From CTSoil-075 sp042610375 (GTDB lineage Bacteria; Bacillota; Negativicutes; DSM-13327), in the NCBI RefSeq assembly GCF_042610375.1, contig NZ_JBGJZL010000002.1, forward strand, positions 1 to 64,000: DNA of 64,000 nt. The letters are read 5' to 3'. Positions within the stretch are counted from its first letter, which is position 1. Each line of letters begins with the position of its first letter. Under the pieces are notes generated by a model that worked only from the letters and a program-made list of their open reading frames with translations, was not told the origin of the DNA and searched no databases. The position numbers and the translations under genes are program-made. This document shows, piece after piece, positions 25,613 through 34,967 of this stretch.

Positions 25613-26767
25613 ATGCAACATATAGGGATTTTGGGCAGCACTGGTTCCATTGGAACCCAAGCATTAGAAGTAATAGCCGCGAATCAAGATGATTTTTGCG
25701 TCACGGCTTTAGCTGCATATCATAATGATACATTATTAGAAGAACAAATCGAGTATTTTAAGCCAGAAATCGCTGTCCTTGTTGATCAGGCGGCTGCTGA
25801 TCGACTCATTAGAAGATACTCAGGAGCAACCCGTATTTTAACTGGCGAAGAAGGTTTGTTGGAAGCGGCAACTCATTCTAAGATTGATACAGTACTTACT
25901 TCTCTGGTGGGATTTGCTGGATTAACACCAACCATTGCTGCCATTGAAGCTGGGAAAAATATTGCTTTAGCCAATAAGGAAACCTTAGTAGCGGCTGGTG
26001 AACTTGTGACAGCACTTGCAAAAGAAAAGGGTGTAAAAATTCTGCCCGTTGATAGTGAACATAGCGCGATCTTTCAATGTCTGCAAGGCGAAAATAAAGA
26101 TCAGATCAGTCGTATTTTACTGACAGCATCAGGTGGTCCTTTTCGCGGATTGCATAGGAAAGATTTAGAGAACGTTACCCTTGAAGATTGCTTACGTCAC
26201 CCAACGTGGTCAATGGGAAAAAAAATTACAGTGGATTCAGCTACACTTGCCAATAAAGGGTTAGAAGTTATTGAGGCCCATTGGCTCTTTGATGTTGATT
26301 ATTCACAAATCGAGGTTGTTGTTCATCCTCAAAGTATTATTCATTCCATGGTCGAATTTAACGATGGATCCATTATTGCACAAATGGGAAAGGCTGATAT
26401 GCGTGTACCCATTCAATACGCTTTTACATATCCAGACCGATCGTATACAAGTTATCCACGTCTTGACTTTAAGACATTAGCAACACTCACCTTTTCTGAG
26501 CCAGATTGTGTTGCATTTCCTGCCTTAGAACTTGCTTTTACGGCAGGACGTACTGGTGGAACTTTACCATGTGTATTTAATGCTGCTAATGAAGAAGCTG
26601 TATATGCCTTTTTGAAAGGTGAGCTTAGATTTCTTGATATTGCGGCAGTGATTGGCAGTGTGATGAAAAATCATGTGACGGTCCCTAGACCAAAGCTCAA
26701 AGATATTTATAATGCTGATTTATGGGCACGCACTCAGGCTTGTGACTTTTTAAAAACCATAAAATAA
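25613..26767 (+). CDS. dxr: 1-deoxy-D-xylulose 5-phosphate reductoisomerase
   Basis: A 384-residue DXP reductoisomerase, the second step of the MEP isoprenoid pathway. The NADPH motif LGSTGSIGTQAL, metal/substrate loops PVDSEHSAIFQ and LTASGGPFRG, and the ATLANKGLEVIEAHWLF segment are present. Start ATG 25613 is chosen for the AAAGGAGAG site; an in-frame opening at 25586 has none. With ispG 1.2 kb downstream and uppS upstream this forms an isoprenoid cluster. Confidence 0.96.
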   Translation: MQHIGILGSTGSIGTQALEVIAANQDDFCVTALAAYHNDTLLEEQIEYFKPEIAVLVDQAAADRLIRRYSGATRILTGEEGLLEAATHSKIDTVLTSLVGFAGLTPTIAAIEAGKNIALANKETLVAAGELVTALAKEKGVKILPVDSEHSAIFQCLQGENKDQISRILLTASGGPFRGLHRKDLENVTLEDCLRHPTWSMGKKITVDSATLANKGLEVIEAHWLFDVDYSQIEVVVHPQSIIHSMVEFNDGSIIAQMGKADMRVPIQYAFTYPDRSYTSYPRLDFKTLATLTFSEPDCVAFPALELAFTAGRTGGTLPCVFNAANEEAVYAFLKGELRFLDIAAVIGSVMKNHVTVPRPKLKDIYNADLWARTQACDFLKTIK

Positions 26768-26856
26768 TAAATGGAATCAATAGATTTGATAAGTAAAGGT
26801 AGCGTAGGTTTTTCGTTGCGTTTATATGATAATCAATAAGATAAGGGGGCGTTTTA

Positions 26857-27888
26857 TTGTTAACGACAGCAGTGGCTACAATTTTTGTATTTGGTCTTTT
26901 GGTATTAGTTCATGAATTAGGCCATTTTTTTACAGCGAAGATGGTCGGAATGCGTGTGGATGAGTTTGCTATTGGGTTCGGGCCTAAAGTTATTAGCTAT
27001 AAATATGGTGAGACTTTATACTCTTGGCGAATTATACCACTTGGCGGTTTTAACAAAATTGCGGGTATGGATCCTGAGGAAGAGCAAGATGAACAATCTT
27101 TTAATGCCAAATCTATACCAGCGAGGATGCTTGTGATTGTGGCTGGCTCTGCTATGAATTTTGTATTGCCCATCGTCTTATTTTTGACGATATTTTTGAA
27201 TTCAGGTATTGATTCTCCAACAAATCAACCTATTATTGGGAATGTATTTGCGGATAAACCAGCAGCTCAGGCTGGACTGGTTGTGGATGATCGAATTGTA
27301 GCGGTCAATGATACTGAAATTGTGTCATGGCAACAATTTGTTAGCATTGTTCAAGTGAATCCTAACAATAAGTTAACTTTACGCTATGAGCATCAAGGAA
27401 AAATGCAAACAACAATCGTGACACCTGAATATGATGAGAAAGCTAATCGAGGCATTATTGGCATTATGCCTAAGCTAGAGAAATATCATCCTGGTGTTGT
27501 TGAAGCGATAGGTCTATCTTTTAAGCAAACCTATATGGTTGCAAGTAGTATGGTTGTTGGAATTGGACAAATGATTACTGGTAAAGCCGCTGCTGAAGTC
27601 GCTGGACCCATTGGTGTAGCTCAAATGGCTGGAGAAGTTGCACAATTAGGATTAATGCCCTTGTTGCAATTTGCTGCATTTCTCAGCATTAACTTAGGCC
27701 TGATTAACTTATTGCCAGTCCCTGTTCTTGATGGTGGACATTTAGTTACTTTGGCGATTGAAGGATTACGTGGAAAACCTTTAAACAAGAAACATCTGCA
27801 GTTTGTCCAAATGATCGGTTTTGCTTTACTCATGTTATTATTTCTTGTGGCTACATTTAAAGATATTGCCCGGCTAAAGTTATTTTAG
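26857..27888 (+). CDS. rseP: Site-2 protease RseP (RasP)
   Basis: A 343-residue intramembrane zinc metalloprotease. HELGH near residue 20 and NLLPVPVLDGGH near the C-terminus supply zinc ligands; a single PDZ domain lies at about residues 125-205. Such proteases clip anti-sigma factors and signal peptide remnants; Firmicutes forms carry one PDZ rather than the two of E. coli. Start is TTG after a TAAGGGGGCG site. It is placed between dxr and ispG as in many clostridia and Negativicutes. Confidence 0.95.
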   Translation: MLTTAVATIFVFGLLVLVHELGHFFTAKMVGMRVDEFAIGFGPKVISYKYGETLYSWRIIPLGGFNKIAGMDPEEEQDEQSFNAKSIPARMLVIVAGSAMNFVLPIVLFLTIFLNSGIDSPTNQPIIGNVFADKPAAQAGLVVDDRIVAVNDTEIVSWQQFVSIVQVNPNNKLTLRYEHQGKMQTTIVTPEYDEKANRGIIGIMPKLEKYHPGVVEAIGLSFKQTYMVASSMVVGIGQMITGKAAAEVAGPIGVAQMAGEVAQLGLMPLLQFAAFLSINLGLINLLPVPVLDGGHLVTLAIEGLRGKPLNKKHLQFVQMIGFALLMLLFLVATFKDIARLKLF

Positions 27889-27904
27889 TAACAATGACCG
27901 TTAA

Positions 27905-27940
27905 AAAGCTTTATCATGTTATAAAGCTTTATCATGTTAT
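27905..27940 (+). repeat. Two tandem 18-base repeats before ispG
   Basis: AAAGCTTTATCATGTTAT occurs twice head to tail (27905-27922, 27923-27940) just upstream of ispG. Each copy contains the palindrome AAAGCTTT. The second copy ends 23 bases before the ispG ATG. A recent duplication or a tandem operator are both possible. Confidence 0.8.
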
Positions 27941-27963
27941 ATAGTAAAGAAGTGGGTGGAATT

Positions 27964-29031
27964 ATGGAGCGTAGAAAAACATCGTTGATATCCATTGGTA
28001 ACGTACTGATTGGTGGATCATCCCCTGTGTCGGTACAATCGATGACGAATACTAAAACAGACAATGTGGAGGCTACTGTAGCACAGATTAAGGCATTAAG
28101 TTTAGTAGGTTGTGATATAGTGAGAGTAGCAGTACCAGATATAGCTGCTGCACGAGCGATCGCACAAATTAAATCAGCCGTAGATGTGCCATTAATTGCT
28201 GATATTCATTTTGATTATCGTCTTGCCCTCGCTGCGATGGAAAGTGGCGTGGATGCCTTACGCATAAATCCAGGAAATATTGGTGTGGAAGAACATGTTG
28301 CTCTAATTGTAAATCAGGCTAAAGAACGTCACATTCCCATTCGCATTGGAGTGAATGCTGGTTCTTTGGAAAAATCTATACTTGCTAAGTATGGGGGGCA
28401 CCCTACACCAGCTGGTATGGTAGAAAGTGCGTTGCAGCATATTGCCATATTAGAGAAATTGGGATTCAATGATATTAAGATATCTTTAAAGGCCAATGAT
28501 GTTCCCATGACCATTAAAGCCTATCAGTTGATGTCGAAGGCTGTGGATTATCCATTGCATTTAGGCATTACTGAAGCTGGCACAATCAAATCAGGTATCA
28601 TTAAATCAGCAGTTGGTATTGGTGCTTTGCTGGCGCAAGGCATTGGCGATACCATCCGCGTATCCTTAACGGGTGATCCTGTGGAAGAAGTGCGAGCTGC
28701 CAATGAAATTTTAAAGTCATTGGGATTACGAGAATATGGTCCAACATTGGTATCGTGTCCGACTTGCGGACGCTGTAATATTGATTTAGCAGCCATTGCT
28801 GAGCAAGTCGAAAAAAAACTCACCACAATGAATAAACCATTAAAAGTTGCAGTCATGGGCTGTGTAGTCAATGGACCAGGGGAAGCCCGTGAGGCTGATA
28901 TCGGACTTGCTGGTGGCAGAGGGCAAGGGATTATTTTTCGCAAAGGCGAAATTATACATACTGTTGCTGAAGATCAATTATTATCTGTATTATTTGCTGA
29001 AATTGATAAGCTTATTGAGGAGGAAAAATAA
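27964..29031 (+). CDS. ispG: (E)-4-hydroxy-3-methylbut-2-enyl-diphosphate synthase
   Basis: A 355-residue IspG (GcpE), the [4Fe-4S] enzyme that opens the cyclic diphosphate in the MEP pathway. The TIM-barrel part contains VGGSSPVSVQSMTNT-type sequence and the C-terminal half has the cluster cysteines in SCPTCGRC and MGCVVNGPGEA. ATG 27964 follows a modest GTGGGTGG site; an upstream in-frame ATG at 27934 lies in the tandem repeat and is not used here. It needs low-potential electrons, as a ferredoxin would supply. proS starts 3 bases after. Confidence 0.95.
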   Translation: MERRKTSLISIGNVLIGGSSPVSVQSMTNTKTDNVEATVAQIKALSLVGCDIVRVAVPDIAAARAIAQIKSAVDVPLIADIHFDYRLALAAMESGVDALRINPGNIGVEEHVALIVNQAKERHIPIRIGVNAGSLEKSILAKYGGHPTPAGMVESALQHIAILEKLGFNDIKISLKANDVPMTIKAYQLMSKAVDYPLHLGITEAGTIKSGIIKSAVGIGALLAQGIGDTIRVSLTGDPVEEVRAANEILKSLGLREYGPTLVSCPTCGRCNIDLAAIAEQVEKKLTTMNKPLKVAVMGCVVNGPGEAREADIGLAGGRGQGIIFRKGEIIHTVAEDQLLSVLFAEIDKLIEEEK

Positions 29032-29034
29032 TTT

Positions 29035-30738
29035 ATGCGTGTGTCACAGTTATATGCTCCCACTTTGAGGGAAATACCGGCTGAAGCCGAAGTGGTTAGT
29101 CATCAATTAATGTTAAGGGCTGGTATGATTCGTAGAGCAGCTGGCGGTACCTATACCTATATGCCTCTTGCACTACGAATTTTAAGGAAAATTGAAAGTA
29201 TTGTTCGTCAAGAAATGGATGCTAAAGGCGGACAGGAGCTATTAATGCCGATTATGCAGCCTGCTGAAATCTGGCGGGAAACTGGGCGTTGGGATGTATA
29301 TGGCGATGAAATGTTTCGGTTAAAAGATCGTCATAACCGTGAGTTTTGCCTTGGGCCGACTCATGAAGAAATGATTACGACTTTGGTCAAGGCCGATGTA
29401 CGATCTTATCGTCAATTACCGTTGCGCCTTTACCAGATTCAAAATAAATATCGTGATGAGCGGCGTCCACGCTTTGGTTTGATGCGTAGTCGTGAGTTTA
29501 TCATGAAAGATTTATATTCATTTGATAAAGATGAAGAAGGACTCAATGAATCCTATGAAAAAATGTATGAGGCCTATACCAATGTATTTAACCGTTGTGG
29601 TCTCACATTTAGAGCTGTAGAAGCGGATGGTGGAGCAATTGGTGGTACTGGCACTCATGAATTTATGGTTATTGCTGATTCAGGTGAAGCCGCTATTGTC
29701 TATTGTCCAGTTTGTGACTACGCTGCAAATGTTGAAAAAGCTGAACTCAATCCAATCGATATGCCTGTAGAAGAATTAGAGGCTTTGACGATTGTCAGTA
29801 CTCCTGGTACAAAATCCATTGAAGCCGTTGCTACATTACTTGATGTGAGTGCAGACAGAACGATTAAAACCATGGTATTTCAAACTGATAAAGGCTTGGT
29901 TTTAGCATTGGTTCGTGGTGATCATGAAGTCAATGAAGTTAAAATTCAAAACTTACTAGGCTGCTTAACAATTGAGCTAGCAGATGAAAAAGCAATAACA
30001 GAAGCCCTTGGAAGTGCTGCTGGCTTTATCGGTCCAGTTGGCACCTTGTGTTCCACTGTTATTGCTGATACTACGGTTATGAATATGTATAATGGAATAT
30101 GTGGCGCTAATGTAGTAGATCAACATTACAAGAATGTGAATGCTACACGTGATTTTACTCCTACAATCGTCGGTGATATTCGTCACATTCAAGAAAATGA
30201 TCCTTGCCCTCATTGTGCATTACCAGTAAAAACAGCTAGAGGTATTGAAGTCGGACAAGTCTTTAAACTCTATACTAAATATAGTAAAGCATTAAAAGCC
30301 ACTTATCTTGATAATAATGGTAGAGAAGCTCCGATGGTAATGGGATGTTATGGTATTGGAGTGAGTCGTACAATGGCTGCAACAATTGAGCAGCACAATG
30401 ATGAGTATGGTATTGTATGGCCAGCTGCCATTGCACCATATCATGTAGTGATTGTGCCGATCAGTGCCAAAGATGCGGCACAAATGTCCTTGGCTGAAAA
30501 TATATATGAAAATTTAAATGCATATGGCGTTGAAACTTTATTAGATGATCGCAATGAGCGACCTGGTGTAAAGTTTAAAGATGCTGATTTGATTGGTTAT
30601 CCCCTCAAGATAACTGTCGGTCCTAAAGCTACCAATGAGAATCTCATTGAAGTTAAGGTACGACGCACAGGTGAAATATTCAATTTTGCAATTGATAATT
30701 ACCTGGATGAAGTTAAAAAATTGTTAGCTACCTTATAA
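29035..30738 (+). CDS. proS: Prolyl-tRNA synthetase (bacterial type)
   Basis: A 567-residue class II synthetase. Motif 1 and 2 regions (LLMPIMQPAEIWRETGRW, RDERRPRFGLMRSREFIMKD) and motif 3 (GIGVSRTMAATIEQ) are present. A YbaK-like editing insertion of about 180 residues (about 224-407) makes it the bacterial, editing form that clears Ala-tRNAPro. The anticodon-binding domain forms the C-terminus. GGAGGAAA precedes the ATG. It ends only 4 bases from the stop codon of the opposing ArsC-like gene. Confidence 0.96.
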   Translation: MRVSQLYAPTLREIPAEAEVVSHQLMLRAGMIRRAAGGTYTYMPLALRILRKIESIVRQEMDAKGGQELLMPIMQPAEIWRETGRWDVYGDEMFRLKDRHNREFCLGPTHEEMITTLVKADVRSYRQLPLRLYQIQNKYRDERRPRFGLMRSREFIMKDLYSFDKDEEGLNESYEKMYEAYTNVFNRCGLTFRAVEADGGAIGGTGTHEFMVIADSGEAAIVYCPVCDYAANVEKAELNPIDMPVEELEALTIVSTPGTKSIEAVATLLDVSADRTIKTMVFQTDKGLVLALVRGDHEVNEVKIQNLLGCLTIELADEKAITEALGSAAGFIGPVGTLCSTVIADTTVMNMYNGICGANVVDQHYKNVNATRDFTPTIVGDIRHIQENDPCPHCALPVKTARGIEVGQVFKLYTKYSKALKATYLDNNGREAPMVMGCYGIGVSRTMAATIEQHNDEYGIVWPAAIAPYHVVIVPISAKDAAQMSLAENIYENLNAYGVETLLDDRNERPGVKFKDADLIGYPLKITVGPKATNENLIEVKVRRTGEIFNFAIDNYLDEVKKLLATL

Positions 30739-30742
30739 ATCA

Positions 30743-31081
30743 TCAGTTTTGCCATTGTTTCCAAAGATCAGGACAGTAGCCGACAGTTGCAGCTACTGTC
30801 CCATTTCTAATAATGGGAGTTTTAAATAGTGCAGGATGTTCGAGCAGAATACTTTCTCGATTATGAACGATGTATTGTAAATTGCGTTTTTGGTATTCTT
30901 TACCTTGTGTATCAATAAGATCTTTAAGATCAATAAATCTTTGTACACTCTGTAATTCGCCTTTACTTAAGTTTTTTATTGTTAAATCAATAAACTGGTA
31001 ACTAATTTTTCTTTCTTTAAAATATCGTTCTGCTTTACGCGTATCTTGACATTTTTTTGTACCAAATATTTGAATGTTCAT
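30743..31081 (-). CDS. ArsC/Spx-like thioredoxin-fold protein
   Basis: A 112-residue protein of the ArsC/Spx/YffB family. The N-terminus (MNIQIFGTKKCQDTRKAERYF) has the family's single-Cys site (KKCQDT) instead of a CxxC pair, and the late segment FKTPIIRNG carries the usual cis-Pro. The absence of CxxC argues against Spx as in Bacillus, and lack of the ArsC arginine set cannot be judged, so function stays open (arsenate reductase-like or thiol regulator). It is minus-strand and convergent with proS, with a GGAG site before its ATG. Confidence 0.8.
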   Translation of the reverse strand: MNIQIFGTKKCQDTRKAERYFKERKISYQFIDLTIKNLSKGELQSVQRFIDLKDLIDTQGKEYQKRNLQYIVHNRESILLEHPALFKTPIIRNGTVAATVGYCPDLWKQWQN

Positions 31082-31166
31082 AAATTCTCCTTATTTTATA
31101 AAATGATCTCTTATTAAAATATCCTATTCGGTAAATAAAAGCAATAAAATATCTGAGGTGTGAGAT

Positions 31167-32000
31167 ATGCTTCAAACAGAGTTTAAGGCAATTGTATTAA
31201 GTAATGAAATTGATTTAAATAAGATTGCTCAGCATTTTGGAATTGATCGTAAATTTAAATGGGAAGAGTCACTCGTACTTCATAGTGTGAACTTACAAGG
31301 CATAGTGCAGCAAACTGATATTAAAAAAGTATATATATTTTATTTTGGTAGCGTTGTATTCTTAAATTTTCAGCATCATGAAATCATGGATGTTATTAAT
31401 TATATACAAAATATTGGGGTTGGTATCATTGATACCAATGGATTTAAATATGTTGATGAATATAAAATTGAAAGCAATCCAACTGGAATCTTTGCGATTA
31501 ACAATGAATATATGGTAACTGGGGAACAAGCTGAATATCAATTTGATATTGTATCAACTGTTTTAGCCAAATCTGTTGCTTTAGATAAAATTGAAATGGA
31601 TATTTCTTATCTTTTGGACGAAATTGAAGATGTTGTCAATGATCTTCATCAAGGTAAACTTGCAGTATCTGATGAAAAATTAGCAAAAATGTCGGCAAGT
31701 ATTTTAGGGTTTAAATTAAGTGCGGTTTCCTATATCATGTTATTGGATAAACCAGCGATTACTTGGAATAATGAAGATGCTAGCGAGTTATTTGATGAAC
31801 TGGTTGCTTTATTTGAACTTAGTGAGCGTTATGGCAATAATCGTCATAAAATCGATACACTTATGGATATTACAGAAGTTTTTTCAGGACTAGCTCATGC
31901 CAAACGAGGGACTCGTTTAGAATGGGCGGTTATTATTTTAATTTTGATTGAAATTGTTTTATCTGTATTTGATTTATTTTTCAAGCATAAGGTGCTATAA
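31167..32000 (+). CDS. RMD1/YagE family protein (DUF155)
   Basis: A 277-residue DUF155 protein, related to yeast RMD1 and YagE. The conserved core reads YIFYFGSVVFLNF, the middle holds the LAKSVALDKIE segment, and a C-terminal transmembrane helix (about residues 253-272, VIILILIEIVLSVFDLFF) ends the protein. The biochemical role is unknown. It stands alone, divergent from the ArsC-like gene across an 85-base gap that must contain both promoters. GAGGTGTGAG precedes the ATG. Confidence 0.82.
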   Translation: MLQTEFKAIVLSNEIDLNKIAQHFGIDRKFKWEESLVLHSVNLQGIVQQTDIKKVYIFYFGSVVFLNFQHHEIMDVINYIQNIGVGIIDTNGFKYVDEYKIESNPTGIFAINNEYMVTGEQAEYQFDIVSTVLAKSVALDKIEMDISYLLDEIEDVVNDLHQGKLAVSDEKLAKMSASILGFKLSAVSYIMLLDKPAITWNNEDASELFDELVALFELSERYGNNRHKIDTLMDITEVFSGLAHAKRGTRLEWAVIILILIEIVLSVFDLFFKHKVL

Positions 32001-32102
32001 ATAGATAGCCTGCTTATGAATGAGGGTATAGCTAGATATAGGTTGACCAAGAATGTTCCTAGCAATATAATGTAATTAACGTTAATATAAGGAGGAAGAT
32101 CA

Positions 32103-32495
32103 TTGAACACGATTAAGCAGATGTTACAATTGAAAACTTGGGCAGTAGTAGGTGCTACTGATAATAAAGAGAAGTTTGGATATAAAATTTTTAAAGTGAT
32201 GTTGGAATCAGGGCTTGAAGTTTATCCTATTAATACAGGGGTGGCTGAAATTCTTGGACAAAAATGCTATCCAACATTGAAAGACTTACCTGTAAAGCCT
32301 GATGCTATCGATATGGTCGTACCACCAAGAGTCGGTGAGCAAATTTTACGTGAATGTGCTGAGCTTGGGATTCAAAATGTTTGGTTACAACCAGGAGCTG
32401 ATACTCAATCTGTCATTAATTTGGCGAAAGAGTTAGGGCTTACAGTCGTTGATCATGCATGTATTATGGTGGAATTAAGAAATAAGGAGGCATAA
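32103..32495 (+). CDS. CoA-binding (YccU-type) protein
   Basis: A 130-residue Rossmann-fold CoA-binding domain protein. The motif WAVVGATDNKEKFGYKI binds the nucleotide; VYPINTG, YPTLKDLP and NVWLQPGA follow as in the YccU/CoA_binding_2 family. The protein has no catalytic domain, so its role (CoA sensing or binding) is unknown. Start TTG after AAGGAGGAAG. trxA follows after 4 bases, hinting at linked thiol or CoA redox biology. Confidence 0.88.
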   Translation: MNTIKQMLQLKTWAVVGATDNKEKFGYKIFKVMLESGLEVYPINTGVAEILGQKCYPTLKDLPVKPDAIDMVVPPRVGEQILRECAELGIQNVWLQPGADTQSVINLAKELGLTVVDHACIMVELRNKEA

Positions 32496-32499
32496 GTAT

Positions 32500-32823
32500 A
32501 TGGCAAGTGTATTGAATGTTAATGATGAAACTTTCCAAGATGAAGTATTAGATTCAAAAGTACCTGTACTTGTAGATTTTTGGGCTCCTTGGTGCGGATA
32601 CTGCACCAAACTTACACCTGTATTTGATGAATTGGCAGGTGAAATGGGTGAAAAGGTAAAATTCGTAAAAATTAATGTTGATGAGAATCGGGCAGTTGCA
32701 CAAAAATACAGTGTAATGAGTTTACCAACCATGCTTTTCTTCAAAGAGGGTGAGCAAATCGAAAAATTAATGGGTTTTATGCCTAAATCCACAATTATTG
32801 GAAAGATTACACCTTTATTATAA
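32500..32823 (+). CDS. trxA: Thioredoxin
   Basis: A 107-residue thioredoxin. The active site reads WCGYC (C32, C35) rather than the usual WCGPC; a Tyr in the third position is found in some anaerobe thioredoxins and would alter redox potential. The cis-Pro loop SLPTMLFF and the C-terminal FMPKSTI segment are normal. It has a good AAGGAGG site and a strong terminator directly behind. No thioredoxin reductase is encoded nearby. Confidence 0.93.
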   Translation: MASVLNVNDETFQDEVLDSKVPVLVDFWAPWCGYCTKLTPVFDELAGEMGEKVKFVKINVDENRAVAQKYSVMSLPTMLFFKEGEQIEKLMGFMPKSTIIGKITPLL

Positions 32824-32830
32824 GAAATAA

Positions 32831-32867
32831 AAAACACGGAACAGCAAGGCTGTTCCGTGTTTTTTTG
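32831..32867 (+). terminator. Terminator after trxA
   Basis: AAAACACGGAACAGC and its perfect complement flank an AAG loop (32831-32845 and 32849-32863), followed by more T residues. A classical Rho-independent terminator. Confidence 0.9.
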
Positions 32868-32959
32868 TTCTAAATACAATATATTTTGAATAAAAGATAA
32901 CATGGTCTTTCGTAGTGAATGATCTTGAATGTATTTTTAGTAGCTGGAGGGAAGATGTT

Positions 32960-34891
32960 TTGGCTAAAGTGGTGCTAGTAGGTTCACCCAATGTAGGAAA
33001 AAGTGTAATTTTTAACTATTTGACAGGTCAGTATGTAACAGTAGCAAATTATCCTGGTACCACTGTTGATATATCGCGTGGCTATAGTAAAATTAATGGT
33101 AAAAGATATGAAGTGGTCGATACCCCGGGTATATATTCCTTACTACCGATTACAGAAGAAGAAAAGGTAACTCGCAACTTATTATGTTTGGAAAAAGCGG
33201 ATATTATTATACATGTAATTGATGGAAAAAATATTCAAAGAATGCTAAATATGACTTTGCAGTTGATTGATGCAGGTTTTCCTGTTATGTTGGATATTAA
33301 TTTAATGGATGAGGCAAAAGAATATGGAATATATATTAATTTAGTTAAATTATCTGAAATTTTAAATATTCCAGTTGTTGGGACAATGGCGACAAAAAAA
33401 ATTGGTTTAAGTAATTTGAAACAACTCATTGGACAGTATTCTTATTCTAAAAAAACATACACAGTAAAATTTACTGCTGAACTTGAAGAGATGATTACAG
33501 AAATTGAAAATTTGTTAAGGATTGATTATGGTCTTTCTCCTCGTATGGTTGCTCTTTTACTTTTGCAAAGAGATGAAAGTATACATCATTTAGCAAGTAA
33601 GGAATTTTTTATAGCAGAAATTTTAACGGTAGTAAAAAAGGCAGCAACTTTTTATGAATATGATATGGAATATGTTTTAACTGTAGAACGTCAGATGACC
33701 GTCGATGCTGTTTGCAGCGAGGTTCTAGAATATAGGAGTACAAGTGGACAAAATTTAGGGGATAAATTAGGTAAAATAACGAGAGAACCACTTACAGGTA
33801 TACCTATTTTATTGATCATCTTATTTTTAGGATTATATCAATTTGTAGGAAAATTTGGTGCAGGATTTCTAGTTGATTATATGGATACAGCTGTTTTCTC
33901 TCAATACATTTATCCATTTGTAAAATTTACAATTGATCAGTATATCCCATGGGAGTGGCTACAATCCTTGATTATCGGCCAATATGGAATATTCTCACTA
34001 GGTTTTCGTTATGCATTTGTAATTGTTTTACCTATTATTGGAAGTTTTTTCTTGTTGTTTGCTATAATAGAAGATAGCGGATATTTACCGCGAGTTGCCA
34101 TGTTACTTAATAAAATTTTTAAACCTTTGGGACTCAATGGTCGAGCTGTCATTCCTTTTGCTTTAGGACTGGGATGTGGTACAATGGCGGTCATGGTTAC
34201 TCGCACGCTAGAAACACGTCGTGAAAGACTGCTAGCAACTTTTTTACTATCATTAGCAATACCCTGCTCAGCTCAGTTAGGGGTTATTTTGGCTTTACTA
34301 TCTCATTCACCAGTGTCCCTTGTTATATGGGGAATGTATATAGGGATGATCTTTACAGTGGTTGGTTGGTTAAATGAAAAAATCTTATATGGAGCATCCA
34401 GTGCTTTTTATATGGAAATACCTCCTTTACGATTACCTCAACTTTCGAATATTGTAAATAAAGCTTTTATTCGGATGTGGTGGTATTTTATAGAAATATT
34501 GCCTGTATTTATGATGACGAGCTTAATCATTTGGTGCGGTGAACGAAGTGGTCTATTATTATATCTAGTACAAAGTGTAGAACCAGTTATGATATTACTT
34601 GGTCTACCAATCGAAACAGCCCACGTATTTTTATTAGGCTTTTTTCGCCGAGATTATGGAGCTGCAGGTTTATATGACCTATTTACTACGAATAGTCTAA
34701 CAAATGAGCAATTACTGACCTGTAGTGTTATATTAACCTTATTTATGCCTTGTATTGCTCAAGTCGCTGTAATGATTAAGGAACGAGGGTGGTTGATAGC
34801 AGCAATGATGATTATGATCATTCTTTGTATCGCTTTCTTTGCAGGATGGTTATTACATTGTCTATTGTATTTAGGAAAAATTCATATATAG
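32960..34891 (+). CDS. feoB: Ferrous iron transport protein FeoB
   Basis: A 643-residue Fe(II) transporter with an N-terminal G domain and a polytopic gate domain. G1 is GSPNVGKS (residues 8-15), where most FeoB have GKT; G3 is DTPGIYSL and G4 is NLMD. The paired gate cysteines lie in IPCSAQLG and MPCIAQVA. The TTG at 32960, ten bases after GGAGG, is taken as the start because it places the G1 loop at the usual distance; the frame is open to 32915. At 643 residues it is shorter than many FeoB. feoA follows, the reverse of the common feoA-feoB order. Confidence 0.92.
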   Translation: MAKVVLVGSPNVGKSVIFNYLTGQYVTVANYPGTTVDISRGYSKINGKRYEVVDTPGIYSLLPITEEEKVTRNLLCLEKADIIIHVIDGKNIQRMLNMTLQLIDAGFPVMLDINLMDEAKEYGIYINLVKLSEILNIPVVGTMATKKIGLSNLKQLIGQYSYSKKTYTVKFTAELEEMITEIENLLRIDYGLSPRMVALLLLQRDESIHHLASKEFFIAEILTVVKKAATFYEYDMEYVLTVERQMTVDAVCSEVLEYRSTSGQNLGDKLGKITREPLTGIPILLIILFLGLYQFVGKFGAGFLVDYMDTAVFSQYIYPFVKFTIDQYIPWEWLQSLIIGQYGIFSLGFRYAFVIVLPIIGSFFLLFAIIEDSGYLPRVAMLLNKIFKPLGLNGRAVIPFALGLGCGTMAVMVTRTLETRRERLLATFLLSLAIPCSAQLGVILALLSHSPVSLVIWGMYIGMIFTVVGWLNEKILYGASSAFYMEIPPLRLPQLSNIVNKAFIRMWWYFIEILPVFMMTSLIIWCGERSGLLLYLVQSVEPVMILLGLPIETAHVFLLGFFRRDYGAAGLYDLFTTNSLTNEQLLTCSVILTLFMPCIAQVAVMIKERGWLIAAMMIMIILCIAFFAGWLLHCLLYLGKIHI

Positions 34892-34967
34892 ATTCCATTT
34901 TTAAATTGATCATATGATTGCTGATTGTCGTCTATAGAGATTTTGTTAATCGAGGGGTTGAAGTTTT

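Noticed and set aside
27905..27940. Tandem repeats as a CRISPR array
   Set aside because: Only two copies, no spacer between them and no cas genes.
31082..31166. Riboswitch or T-box in the ArsC-like/RMD1 divergent gap
   Set aside because: Only 85 AT-rich bases with no structured leader; nothing beyond likely overlapping promoters.
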